This document shows, piece by piece, positions 44,779 through 52,852 of a stretch of DNA of 64,000 nucleotides. The position numbers were made by a program, and so were the translations under genes. The stretch's first letter is position 1. Every line of letters starts with the position of its first letter. The stretch lies in contig JAGWBV010000040.1 of NCBI GenBank assembly GCA_021295715.1, positions 1 through 64,000 of the forward strand, given 5' to 3'. The notes under the pieces were generated by a model. That model did no database searches, had not been told where the DNA came from, and worked only from the letters and a program-made list of their open reading frames with translations. The stretch is from Candidatus Poribacteria bacterium (GTDB lineage Bacteria; Poribacteria; WGA-4E; WGA-3G).

Positions 44779-45211
44779 ATTCCCCAATTCGCCACGAGCA
44801 GGAAGGTATCTTCAGACGAACTGTGGGAAACACTTGAAGGAAATTGCCTCGCGTTTCAATTCCCTACGAGCGGGGGGCATCCTTCTTGAAGTCATAGGCA
44901 GCATGGGCAGCCAGTTTCAATTCCCTACGAGCGGGAAGGGGCATTCAGACCCGATGATGGGATCGTTACATTCGCCGAACCGATACGATAGTTTCAATTC
45001 CCTACGAGCGGGAAGGGGCATTCAAAACAGTAATCAGCTATCAGCCGTTAGCAACCAGAAACTCTCTTACTGATAGCCGACGGCTGACTGCCGACTGCCA
45101 TTCCTCATTCCCTTCAAACGGGAAGGCATCTCCAAAGGGCAACAACTAATCCTAAGACGAGGACTATTGTCATATTCCTCATTCCCTACGAACGGGAAGG
45201 CATCTCCAAAG
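44779..45211. CRISPR. Degenerate CRISPR-like array, no cas genes nearby
   Basis: Six related units: about 44786-44815 (poor), 44853-44889, 44914-44947, 44991-45024, 45101-45137 and 45175-45211. The left three start GTTTCAATTCCCTACGAGCG and run to GGAAGGGGCATTC; the right two read TTCCTCATTCCC...CGGGAAGGCATCTCC with 37-base repeats and a 37-base spacer (45138-45174). Core spacings are 72, 61, 77, 110 and 74. The wide 110 gap holds a GTCAGC-type dispersed repeat. GTTTCAATTCC openings are typical of type I/III CRISPR repeats. No cas gene is in the window, and repeat drift suggests an inactive relic. Confidence 0.6.
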
Positions 45212-45294
45212 AGACCCCATTTTGCACCCAGTTCAGCCGTAGCACCGTACACCCCAAAACCAAACGCGAAAAAATTGTCCTTCATTTGCACCCG

Positions 45295-46935
45295 TTATTC
45301 ATACATTTGAAGGACATAGCAATGAATCGTCACACCCTCGACGATCGAGGTTTCAATACGAGGTTCCGGTCCCTGCCTATGATCGAACACGATGTAGAAC
45401 CCCTCGGTCACACCCTCTAACTTAAGATACCTCGCGAGCTGCCGCTTCCCTGACTGATAATAGTGCGTGCCTCGCCAAATCTTTGTCTCAACGATGTATT
45501 TTCGCTGATTATGCGTCACAATGATATCCATCCGCCCGCGCCCGGTTTGAACTTCAATGTGCATCATACCACCGATCCGTCTGACAAACGCGTCAAGATA
45601 TGCCATCAAAAGATACTGTCCGACCGATTCCTGCGGTGTATCCGGCATTTGTAGTATTCTGAAACCCGCACGGACAATGAAGTCTCGGAAGTTATTCAGT
45701 AGCGATCCCATATCAATCCGCCCTGTAGACATGAGATAGTCATCAAAGCCATTGTCTGTGTCGTCTGGTAGGTATCTATCTTCTAAGCCGTTCACCGTCG
45801 GCTTGAACGTGCGGAGGATACGATACAGATAGATCGGGTTGAGAATTTCACACATACCATCGATCCCCTCTTGAATGACTCCGTAAGTTGCTAATTCACT
45901 GATGATGTCGTCGTCCAAATTAAAGTCTACACCTTCATCGCGCGTCATGATGTGCATCAGGACGCTTTCAAAACGGGGATCCCTACGGATATTGGTCGTG
46001 AGATGATCAATATTCGTGTTCCGCTCGCGTAGGAGTCGTGTGTGTGCGGTTGTAAAGTGTGCTATCGTAATCGGTTCGTTCTTTGGAATGTCCAACGTCT
46101 CCGTGAGGATCTGCGCTAACCGATTCACCAGCACGGGTTGCCCTGCCGTCTGCTTATGAATGGATTCTATGACCTCTGGCATGAAGATTTGCCCAACTTC
46201 TTCTGTGTATTGTCTGAGGAGTTCACGTACCTGTTCAAGGGTAAAGTTGGGTAAGCGGAATTCGTCTTGGATATTGAAAGGTGAAACCGATCGGTCATAG
46301 TCGAGTTGGGTAATACTCTTGACACCTACGATGCCAACACTGTGCGGACACCGAGGTTCGTCGGAGAGATAGATAAGGCGGAGCGCATACAAGAAATCGC
46401 TTAAGGCACTTTGAGGTATACCATCAAACTCGTCTATCATCAGAACAATCCGCTGATTTTGCAGGATCCTCTGAAGCTCTCTGAAAAAGTCAATCATCGA
46501 AATATGGGTCGTGAGCGGGGTGGCATCTAAAAACTGAGACAGAGCAGGCATATGCCGCTGTTTCTGAAAAACGCTTTCGATTTGGGACCGGATCCCTTTT
46601 GATAGGTACGTGTAAAACTCAGGGATTGATAAATTGCGACACACCTGAAAATCAAGGCGGATTGGGAAGTAGGCAGCCTCAGATGTGGGAGAAGCAGCGT
46701 TCTGTCGGGCGGTTTCGTGGCGTGCAGGTTCAACTTGTGATCCCGTTCCTGGTCCTTCGCTGAGTACGTCAATGACGCACCGGAAGAACGTTGTTTTGCC
46801 CGTTTGTCGCGGTGCGAAAAGCACAATATACTTACCCGCTCTGACACGGTTGATGAAGTCGGCAATCTCGTTTGTGCGGGGGACAAAATAGTGTTGTGCG
46901 GGGTCGACGCGCCCTTCAGTACCAAATCTTCTCAT
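45295..46935 (-). CDS. AAA ATPase fused to PD-(D/E)XK nuclease domain
   Basis: 546 residues. Starts MRRFGTEGRVDPAQHYFVPR, Walker A FAPRQTGKTTFF (about 39-50), Walker B VLMIDEFDG, sensor-like IVGVKSITQLDYDRSVSPFN, and a C-terminal nuclease with GRGRMDIIVTHNQRKYIVET followed by KIWRGTHY (Asp, then Glu-Thr-Lys). This is the widespread AAA plus PD-(D/E)XK protein group found in mobile-rich genomes; function unproved. A paralogue, frameshifted, lies at 26468-28049. Relative to it, this copy has an in-frame 27-residue insert (about 63-90, including GTGSQVEPARHETARQNA) just after the P-loop helix. It borders the CRISPR-like array. Confidence 0.82.
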   Translation of the reverse strand: MRRFGTEGRVDPAQHYFVPRTNEIADFINRVRAGKYIVLFAPRQTGKTTFFRCVIDVLSEGPGTGSQVEPARHETARQNAASPTSEAAYFPIRLDFQVCRNLSIPEFYTYLSKGIRSQIESVFQKQRHMPALSQFLDATPLTTHISMIDFFRELQRILQNQRIVLMIDEFDGIPQSALSDFLYALRLIYLSDEPRCPHSVGIVGVKSITQLDYDRSVSPFNIQDEFRLPNFTLEQVRELLRQYTEEVGQIFMPEVIESIHKQTAGQPVLVNRLAQILTETLDIPKNEPITIAHFTTAHTRLLRERNTNIDHLTTNIRRDPRFESVLMHIMTRDEGVDFNLDDDIISELATYGVIQEGIDGMCEILNPIYLYRILRTFKPTVNGLEDRYLPDDTDNGFDDYLMSTGRIDMGSLLNNFRDFIVRAGFRILQMPDTPQESVGQYLLMAYLDAFVRRIGGMMHIEVQTGRGRMDIIVTHNQRKYIVETKIWRGTHYYQSGKRQLARYLKLEGVTEGFYIVFDHRQGPEPRIETSIVEGVTIHCYVLQMYE

Positions 46936-47291
46936 TTGCTGCAGAATTCCTTATCTTTCCACCGAACTCATGTTATTGTTAAGTATATCCACATTTGCAC
47001 AAATGTCAATCTTTAAATAATAGCAGTTTCTACACATTTTTCGCCCCGCTGGGGCTTAAGGGGCTGATAGGCGTGAGGCTTTTATCCTGCCAATCTTCAA
47101 ATCCCGAAAATCCCGATTCAGACAGACAATCAACAAAAACTTTACACCTCCCAATACTGTTATTTTCCTTGACACGAATTTATTTCTCGGCTATTTTATT
47201 GCTTAGTTTTCAGTCATCAGTTTCCAGGAGTCAGTAACAGAACGGATAAATAAACGAGATCGCAAAACTGGACGACGGAGGCAATACATAG
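46936..47291. other. Intergenic gap, no gene
   Basis: Includes CGCCCCGCTGGGGCTTAAGG (47042-47061), related inverted to 44563, and a TTTCAGTCATCAG repeat near 47210-47235. Nothing coding. Confidence 0.5.
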
Positions 47292-48095
47292 ATGGGAATT
47301 TTATCGAAGGATCAACGTAAACAGTGGAAGACAGACGGATACCTCGTTTTGAAGGGGGTGCTCTCTCCTGAAGAGCTCCAAGCATTGAGAGCGACGGTAG
47401 ATGAAATGGATGCGGAATTTCGGAAAGGTGAAAATGTCACTGCCGATTCTGTTTTCGACAAGCGGAATGTGATGGAAGACAACGACATTTTTGTGGATAT
47501 GATGGATCATCCAGTAACGTTTCCGATTGTGCGTGAACTGATAGGCGATTACATCCAACTGAGTATGTCTGAGGTCATCGTTCGACCACCGAACCCGAAG
47601 GATCAAGGGTATCTGCATACGGACGGCGGACAGGCGATGCGAACGATTCGGGTCAGCAGATCGAGTTCACCCCTACAAGTCAAAATCCATTATTTCTTAA
47701 CGGATCTTGATAAGACAGACAGTGGAAACTTTACCGTTGTGCCGGGGAGCCATAATCGGACGTTTCCAGAAACCGGGGTCAAAGATGGCCCCTATATCCC
47801 TGAAGCCGTGCAGTTGCGTGTAAAAGCAGGTGATGCCGCCGTCTTTCCGCACGCGTTGTGGCACGGTGTTGTCGCAAACCGCTCGGAACACGCCCGGAAA
47901 ACGCTTATCTACTGTTACAGCCATCACTGTTTCCGTCCATTTGATTACGAAAAGGCAACACCTGAACTGATGGCGCGATGCACGCCACGTCAGCGCAGGT
48001 TAATCGGAGACATCGGGGATTGGAGACCGGGATCGTATTTCTATTCGCCGGGTGATCAGGAAAAATTAATCGACGGGTTAGAAGAGAATAGTTAG
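47292..48095 (+). CDS. Phytanoyl-CoA dioxygenase family protein
   Basis: 267-residue Fe(II)/2OG dioxygenase. DGYLVLKGVLSPEELQALRA near the start, metal HxD in GYLHTDGGQAMR, GNFTVVPGSHNRTFPE, distal His in FPHALWHGVVANRS with Arg for 2-oxoglutarate in HARKTLIY. All the ligand positions are present. GGAGG lies 10 bases before the ATG. Its stop overlaps the stop of the convergent Rieske gene by 4 bases. A hydroxylase acting on a small molecule is likely; substrate unknown. Confidence 0.9.
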   Translation: MGILSKDQRKQWKTDGYLVLKGVLSPEELQALRATVDEMDAEFRKGENVTADSVFDKRNVMEDNDIFVDMMDHPVTFPIVRELIGDYIQLSMSEVIVRPPNPKDQGYLHTDGGQAMRTIRVSRSSSPLQVKIHYFLTDLDKTDSGNFTVVPGSHNRTFPETGVKDGPYIPEAVQLRVKAGDAAVFPHALWHGVVANRSEHARKTLIYCYSHHCFRPFDYEKATPELMARCTPRQRRLIGDIGDWRPGSYFYSPGDQEKLIDGLEENS

Positions 48096-48529
48096 TCGAT
48101 TTCAATCACAACATATTGTTGTTCCACGGTGACAGGAAAGGTGTCGGCGACATAAGGACCCTTTTCGGCTCCAGAATTGGATGCCTCGATGTTCTCACCG
48201 CTCTCGACGTGGACTTCGTATTTTCTGACGCGTCGTTGTGCGGGACTCCACCAAGATTGTCCTGTTTTGATGTCGAATTCCCAACTGTGCCATGGGCATC
48301 GGAGAATTTCACCGTGGCGGGTGTAGTTATAGGTGCCAGGCACAGGGGATTCTAAAAATCCAGTGACCAGCCCACTGCACAGGGGGCCGCCTTGATGTGG
48401 GCAGCTATTACGGATAGCGAAGTACTCGCCATCAATATTAAAAACACCGATGGAGCGTCCGCCGATTTCGACGATTTTACGTTCACCGGGAGGAATTTCG
48501 TCTGGGGTTGCGACTACGTATTTAGGCAT
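48092..48529 (-). CDS. Rieske [2Fe-2S] domain protein
   Basis: 145-residue stand-alone Rieske protein. Cluster ligands are clear: CPHQGGPLC (Cys-x-His) and CPWHSWEFD (Cys-x-x-His), with 30 to 40 residues between. Such small proteins serve as ferredoxin components of oxygenases. Convergent to the dioxygenase gene with a 4-base stop overlap; PhyH enzymes do not need Rieske donors, so a pathway link is only spatial. No signal peptide. Confidence 0.9.
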   Translation of the reverse strand: MPKYVVATPDEIPPGERKIVEIGGRSIGVFNIDGEYFAIRNSCPHQGGPLCSGLVTGFLESPVPGTYNYTRHGEILRCPWHSWEFDIKTGQSWWSPAQRRVRKYEVHVESGENIEASNSGAEKGPYVADTFPVTVEQQYVVIEID

Positions 48530-48828
48530 GTGGTTGTTAGGGAGCCGTCAGCAATCAGCCATCAGCGGTCAGTAAGAGTCGAGAGCATAGGAAAAACACT
48601 CGTTCCTACAATTGGTTATTGGTTTTCGGTTATCAGTAAGAGTCGGGATTCGGAGATCCCTCCTACAAGCGTTTACGAGTTGAAAACTTGGAAGGATGGA
48701 AGGGCGGAAGATAGTGGACACAGTGTTTCTTCCAGCCTTCCTGCTTTCCATCCTTTCTCAAAACCTGATATTGGTTTTCTGATATTGCTTCATCAAAGTG
48801 CCTACCTACTTTAAGAGGGAAGCTGCCA
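48530..48828. repeat. Repeat cluster between the Rieske and amidohydrolase genes
   Basis: A GCCGTCAGCAATCAGCCATC repeat (48545-48575), GGGATTCGGAGATCCCTCCT (48652-48671), and the element (48690-48795) that is the inverse of 31545-31642. Confidence 0.65.
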
Positions 48829-49935
48829 CTACAGTTTATCAAATGCGTAAAGTTCGCGGGCGTTCTCTGACAGGATCTTGCGACGCAGTTCCGGTTTCAG
48901 GAAACTGGGCAAAGCGCGGTCGGGAGAATCAAAATCCCAATGCGGGTAATCCGTGGCGAACATGAGCTTATCGTCCATATTCATCTGCTCCAGCATTTGC
49001 TCGAAATACTCGCGTTTCGGCGGTTCTTCCATGGGTTGTGTGCTCAGCCAGAAATGATCTCGGATGTATTCCGAAGGTTTCCGTTTAAGGTCTGGCACTT
49101 CCGCGCGTAACTTCTCCCATGTGGCATCGAGTCGCCAGATAAGCGGTGGGAGCCATGCGAATCCGCCTTCAATAAGGACGATCTTGAGGGTCGGGAAACG
49201 GTCAAATACGCCTTCAATGACGTAACTGATGACTTGGGTATGGAAGGCTTGCGGCATACCGCCATGGTCTTCGATGTAATAAGAGGGCCACCCGGCGCCT
49301 GATATGGGACCCTGATTGCCGCCAAAGTGGATACCGATCGGTAGATCGTACGCAGCGGCTGCCTCGTACATTTTCCAGTATTTTCGGTTTCCAAGCGGGT
49401 CTCTCGTCCGCGCGAGCAGCAATATCTGAACAAACGCTGGATTTGGACCGCAGCGATGGATCTCCGCAGCAGCGAGGTCCGCGTTCTCATAAGGAACGAC
49501 GATAGATGCCCGGAGACGCGGATCCGGTTCAACCCAGTCGGCGACCTGCCAATCGTTGACTGCGCGTGCGAGTGCATCACCAAATTCAATATTTAACTGC
49601 TCACCCACGGGCATGAGTGGGTTCAGCACGCCGTACTCAATGTTGAATGCGTCGAGGAGTTGTTCCTGCATGAACGCTAAATCTGCACCGGGAGAGACAC
49701 CTGACGGGGGCCAAGCATCCCGTCGTGCGGCATTCAGGAGCGCGCGCGGATAATAGCCGCCGATGCGGCCCTTGAGACCGAAAGTCTTGTAGTGCTCCTG
49801 CCACCGCTCGGATAGATAGGGGGACAGACCTCCGGGTGGGATAGAGTTATGGATGTCGCAATCAATAACAGACTTTGCAATATGGGCTTGCGAGCTGCGC
49901 CCTAAATTAGAACGTTTCGGCGTTGTGTTTTGCAT
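48829..49935 (-). CDS. Amidohydrolase_2 family protein, tandem copy 1
   Basis: 368 residues. Begins with VIDCDIHNSIPPGGLSPYLS (metal-like Asp-His), has IGIHFGGNQGP and LIEGGFAWLPPLIWRLDATW, and ends with MFATDYPHWDFDSPDRALP (metal Asp region). These place it in the aminocarboxymuconate-semialdehyde-decarboxylase-like amidohydrolase family. Start ATG at 49935 has GGAG 9 bases upstream. A paralogue of similar length follows upstream (49978-51048). The substrate is unknown; the family holds aromatic acid decarboxylases and hydrolases. Confidence 0.86.
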   Translation of the reverse strand: MQNTTPKRSNLGRSSQAHIAKSVIDCDIHNSIPPGGLSPYLSERWQEHYKTFGLKGRIGGYYPRALLNAARRDAWPPSGVSPGADLAFMQEQLLDAFNIEYGVLNPLMPVGEQLNIEFGDALARAVNDWQVADWVEPDPRLRASIVVPYENADLAAAEIHRCGPNPAFVQILLLARTRDPLGNRKYWKMYEAAAAYDLPIGIHFGGNQGPISGAGWPSYYIEDHGGMPQAFHTQVISYVIEGVFDRFPTLKIVLIEGGFAWLPPLIWRLDATWEKLRAEVPDLKRKPSEYIRDHFWLSTQPMEEPPKREYFEQMLEQMNMDDKLMFATDYPHWDFDSPDRALPSFLKPELRRKILSENARELYAFDKL

Positions 49936-49977
49936 TGCGTTTTTCTCCAAAAGACTTAAAAAGTGAAAACGGATTGA

Positions 49978-51048
49978 CTAAAGTTGATAGAAGACACGTG
50001 CGTTCTCGTGTAGAATTTTACGAGCAAGTGCACCGGGTAGATCTGCTGGGAAAGCCTCGTTGGGCGTATTGAACTGCCAATGCGGATAATCTGTTGAAAA
50101 CATTAACATCTCATCGGATTCCAATTGCCCGATAATCTGAAGAAGTTGCTTCGGTGTCGGTGGCGCATCGATAGGTTGTAAGGTAAACCGAATGTGCTTG
50201 CGCATGTATTCAGACGGTGGACGTTTCACCCACGGTGTATTGTGTCGGAGACCTCGCCACTCTTTATCGATCCGCCACATCACAGCCGGAAGCCATGTAA
50301 AACCACTTTCAATCAGAACGACACGCAGGTCGGGAAACTGGTCGAAAACGCCTTCCGCAACGAGGCTAATCACCTGTGCTTGGAAGACCTGTGTCATCCC
50401 ACTATATTCCTCTAACAGTGTCGAGGGCCAGCCAGTTGCAGAGGGCTGATTACCGGGGGCACCGCCGTAATGGATGCCGATCGCGAGATTCTTGCGGACT
50501 GCGGCTTCGTAGATCGGATGGAAAATGCGGTTACCGTAAGGGGTACGTGAACGAACAGGGAGAATCACTTGAACAAACCCTGGATGATCGCCAACTCTCT
50601 CAATTTCCTTCACAGCGAAGTCTGGAATTTCGCTCGGAATCACAAGTGAAGCACGGAGTCGAGGTTCAGGATCAAGCCAATGTTCTATTTGCCAGTCGTT
50701 TACCGCCTGTGCGATAGCTGCAGCGAGGTCGGGTTGGTGAATGCTTTGCACACGATAGGCACAGTTGAGAATACCGTATTCCAGATTCCAAGCATCAAGC
50801 AGGTGTTCACGGACATGTTCGAGATCCAAGTCCCACGGAGACGGCGCATCCGGATGTGTTGTTAACGGGGCCTGACGCGGATAATCATTGGCATCGGGAC
50901 CTCTAAAGCCGGAAGTGCTACAATAGTCGACCCAGAAATCAGACATGTAAGGAAAAAGCGTCTGTAAGGTTGGGACTTCGTTATGGATGTCGCAGTCAAT
51001 TGCCTTGACCCCTGCTTGGACGAAATTCGGGGTATCCTTACTTTCCAT
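49978..51048 (-). CDS. Amidohydrolase_2 family protein, tandem copy 2
   Basis: 356 residues, paralogue of copy 1: KAIDCDIHNEVPTLQTLFPY, AIGIHYGGAPGNQPSATGWP, VVLIESGFTWLPAVMWRIDK, MFSTDYPHWQFNTPNEAFP. The same metal motifs are retained. AGGAG precedes the ATG. The 42-base gap to copy 1 suggests a two-gene operon made by duplication. The gene begins 27 bases from the tRNA-Val 3' end, on the same strand. Confidence 0.86.
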   Translation of the reverse strand: MESKDTPNFVQAGVKAIDCDIHNEVPTLQTLFPYMSDFWVDYCSTSGFRGPDANDYPRQAPLTTHPDAPSPWDLDLEHVREHLLDAWNLEYGILNCAYRVQSIHQPDLAAAIAQAVNDWQIEHWLDPEPRLRASLVIPSEIPDFAVKEIERVGDHPGFVQVILPVRSRTPYGNRIFHPIYEAAVRKNLAIGIHYGGAPGNQPSATGWPSTLLEEYSGMTQVFQAQVISLVAEGVFDQFPDLRVVLIESGFTWLPAVMWRIDKEWRGLRHNTPWVKRPPSEYMRKHIRFTLQPIDAPPTPKQLLQIIGQLESDEMLMFSTDYPHWQFNTPNEAFPADLPGALARKILHENARVFYQL

Positions 51049-51074
51049 CTACCTCTCCTCGGTTTGACAAACAA

Positions 51075-51147
51075 TGGGGCGTACTGGATTTGAACCAGTG
51101 ACTTCTACCGTGTGAAGGTAGCGCTCGTACCCCTGAGCTAACGCCCC
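51075..51147 (-). tRNA. tRNA-Val (CAC anticodon)
   Basis: 73 bases on the minus strand. Acceptor GGGGCGT pairs with ACGCCCC, followed by a discriminator A. The anticodon arm CTACC-TTCACAC-GGTAG gives anticodon CAC. T-loop GGTTCAAATCC is normal. CCA is not encoded. It is directly preceded, 7 bases upstream, by a truncated tRNA-Met. Confidence 0.92.
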
Positions 51148-51154
51148 ACGTAAA

Positions 51155-51207
51155 CCTAGGACCAGCCGGTTATGAGCCGGCGGCTCTGACCACTGAGCTA
51201 TGGGCCC
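51155..51207 (-). pseudogene. Truncated tRNA-Met/Ile (CAT) lacking its 3' end
   Basis: The minus strand reads GGGCCCATAGCTCAGTGGTC, a D-arm, anticodon arm CCGGC-TCATAAC-... giving CAT, then GGTCCTAGG, the start of the T-arm. The rest of the T-arm and the TGGGCCC acceptor strand are absent; TTTACGT and the tRNA-Val gene follow instead. So about 20 bases are missing. It cannot fold normally. Decay or an assembly collapse between the two tRNAs are both possible. Confidence 0.75.
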
Positions 51208-51231
51208 TTTTCAGTCAATTTTCGTGTAGAA

Positions 51232-51260
51232 ATTATATCATATTTCACATTAAAAATCAA
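51232..51260 (-). promoter_or_regulatory. Promoter upstream of the tRNA-Met fragment and tRNA-Val
   Basis: Minus strand TTGATT (51255-51260), 17-base spacer, TATAAT (51232-51237), about 25 bases upstream of the tRNA region. Confidence 0.65.
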
Positions 51261-51310
51261 ATATTTTAAGAGTCATCAGTTATCAGTTATCGACCGGTTA
51301 CTATTTACCC

Positions 51311-52852
51311 TTAATGAACAAAATCTCGGAGTTTTCGGCTGCGTCGGGGGTGTCTTAACTTCCGAAGTGCTTTCGCCTCAATTTGCCGAATGCGTTCCCG
51401 TGTTACTTCAAAGATATTGCCGACCTCTTCAAGCGTCCTCGGATAACCATCTTCAATCCCAAAACGGAGAGAAATTACCCTTCTTTCGCGTTCATTGAGT
51501 TCGGAAAGGACTTCCTGAATCTGCTCTTTGAGGATATTCAACTCGGCTTCTTGGACAGGGGACGGAGAATCAATATCCATAATGAAAGCACCGAGTGGGT
51601 TCTCATCCTCTTCACCGATCGGGGTATCTAAAGAGGCTGTTTCTGGGGCGACTGCCAAAGCTTCATTGACCTTATTGGTGGAAATCCTGAGATCGGCGGC
51701 GATCTGTTCAGCTGAGGGTTCAGTGCCTAACTCCTGTAAGAGTGAACGTTGCACACGCTTAATTTTGTTAATGCGTTCGTGCATGTGGACAGGGATACGG
51801 ATCGTGCGTCCTTGGTCAGCGATAGCACGTGTGATACCTTGCCGAATCCACCATGTGGCGTAGGTGCTAAATTTATATCCGCGCTGATAATCAAATTTGT
51901 CCACTGCCCGCATCAAGCCGATATTTCCCTCTTGGATTAAGTCGAGAAATTCGAGTCCCGATGCGCGGTGTCTATGTTTTTTGGCAATACTGACAACCAG
52001 TCGGAGATTCGCTTCAACAATCGCCATTTTTGCGTCTTGTGCCTCGGATTCACCCTTGTCAATCTGCTGTGTGAGGGTCCTGAGTCGTTCTCGCGGAACG
52101 CCTATTTCGGTCATGTGCTGTCGGATATTGCGTTGTAACCGAACAATGTGTATGTATGCGACTTTTGTTGCATCGCTTTTAAACTGGCGATCCGTTCCGT
52201 TACTGCCGTTGAGCCATTCATCGGGGATATTATAGGTCTGCTGAAGGTGCTGGATTTCACTTTCCCAAGTGCTAATCTGATACTCGGCTTGTTTGACCAG
52301 GTCAGAAATCTTGCTAATTTCCTCTCGGTCAATTTTAAGTTGATCGAGCGTCTTAATGAGATTGGTCCGGGTTTTCGATTTCGCAGAGGTTTTCCCACCG
52401 TTTTTAGCAGCGGAAGGCGGGGTAGTGGTGAGACGTTCCATCTCCAAGTTTTCGAGTACACCCAACGCCTTCTTGACCTGTTCGCGTAATTTGCGTTCCT
52501 TATTCTGTGTCGAGGTGCTCGAAACAGGCATATCAATAATATCAGAGGCGCGCTTTTTAGCCGTGACGATTTTATAGAGAAGTTTCCGAACTTCAGTGAT
52601 GGCAAGTGCTGTACCGAAGGTCGCTTCATGAGCCGTGCGATGTCCCGCCTCAATCTGCTTCGCGAGTTCCACCTCTTGTTTCTTATCAAGGAGATGAAAT
52701 TTCCCCATCTCGCGCATGTACACCTTCACGGAATCGTCCGTGTAACTTGTACCCGCTGCAGCGATTTCTGCCATTTCGTCTTCGTATCCGAGTTCATCGT
52801 TGCTCTCGGTATCCAGGTAATCAAGGGTAGGATGATCTTTAAAATCCACCAT
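51311..52852 (-). CDS. rpoD: RNA polymerase primary sigma factor
   Basis: 513-residue sigma-70. Region 1.2 ([20 protein letters not shown]), a long non-conserved insert (about 90-260), region 2 ([20 protein letters not shown] with [16 protein letters not shown]), region 3 and region 4 ([19 protein letters not shown] to [18 protein letters not shown]). ATG at 52852 overlaps the dnaG stop in TGATG and has AAGGAGG upstream, so dnaG-rpoD are coupled as in the classic macromolecular synthesis operon. Region 1.1 is short. The 17-base-spaced promoters in this window fit its activity. Confidence 0.97.
   Translation of the reverse strand: MVDFKDHPTLDYLDTESNDELGYEDEMAEIAAAGTSYTDDSVKVYMREMGKFHLLDKKQEVELAKQIEAGHRTAHEATFGTALAITEVRKLLYKIVTAKKRASDIIDMPVSSTSTQNKERKLREQVKKALGVLENLEMERLTTTPPSAAKNGGKTSAKSKTRTNLIKTLDQLKIDREEISKISDLVKQAEYQISTWESEIQHLQQTYNIPDEWLNGSNGTDRQFKSDATKVAYIHIVRLQRNIRQHMTEIGVPRERLRTLTQQIDKGESEAQDAKMAIVEANLRLVVSIAKKHRHRASGLEFLDLIQEGNIGLMRAVDKFDYQRGYKFSTYATWWIRQGITRAIADQGRTIRIPVHMHERINKIKRVQRSLLQELGTEPSAEQIAADLRISTNKVNEALAVAPETASLDTPIGEEDENPLGAFIMDIDSPSPVQEAELNILKEQIQEVLSELNERERRVISLRFGIEDGYPRTLEEVGNIFEVTRERIRQIEAKALRKLRHPRRSRKLRDFVH

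Noticed and set aside
45067-45291. 74-codon minus frame overlapping the CRISPR-like array
   Set aside because: Made from repeat and spacer sequence, no SD, no family.
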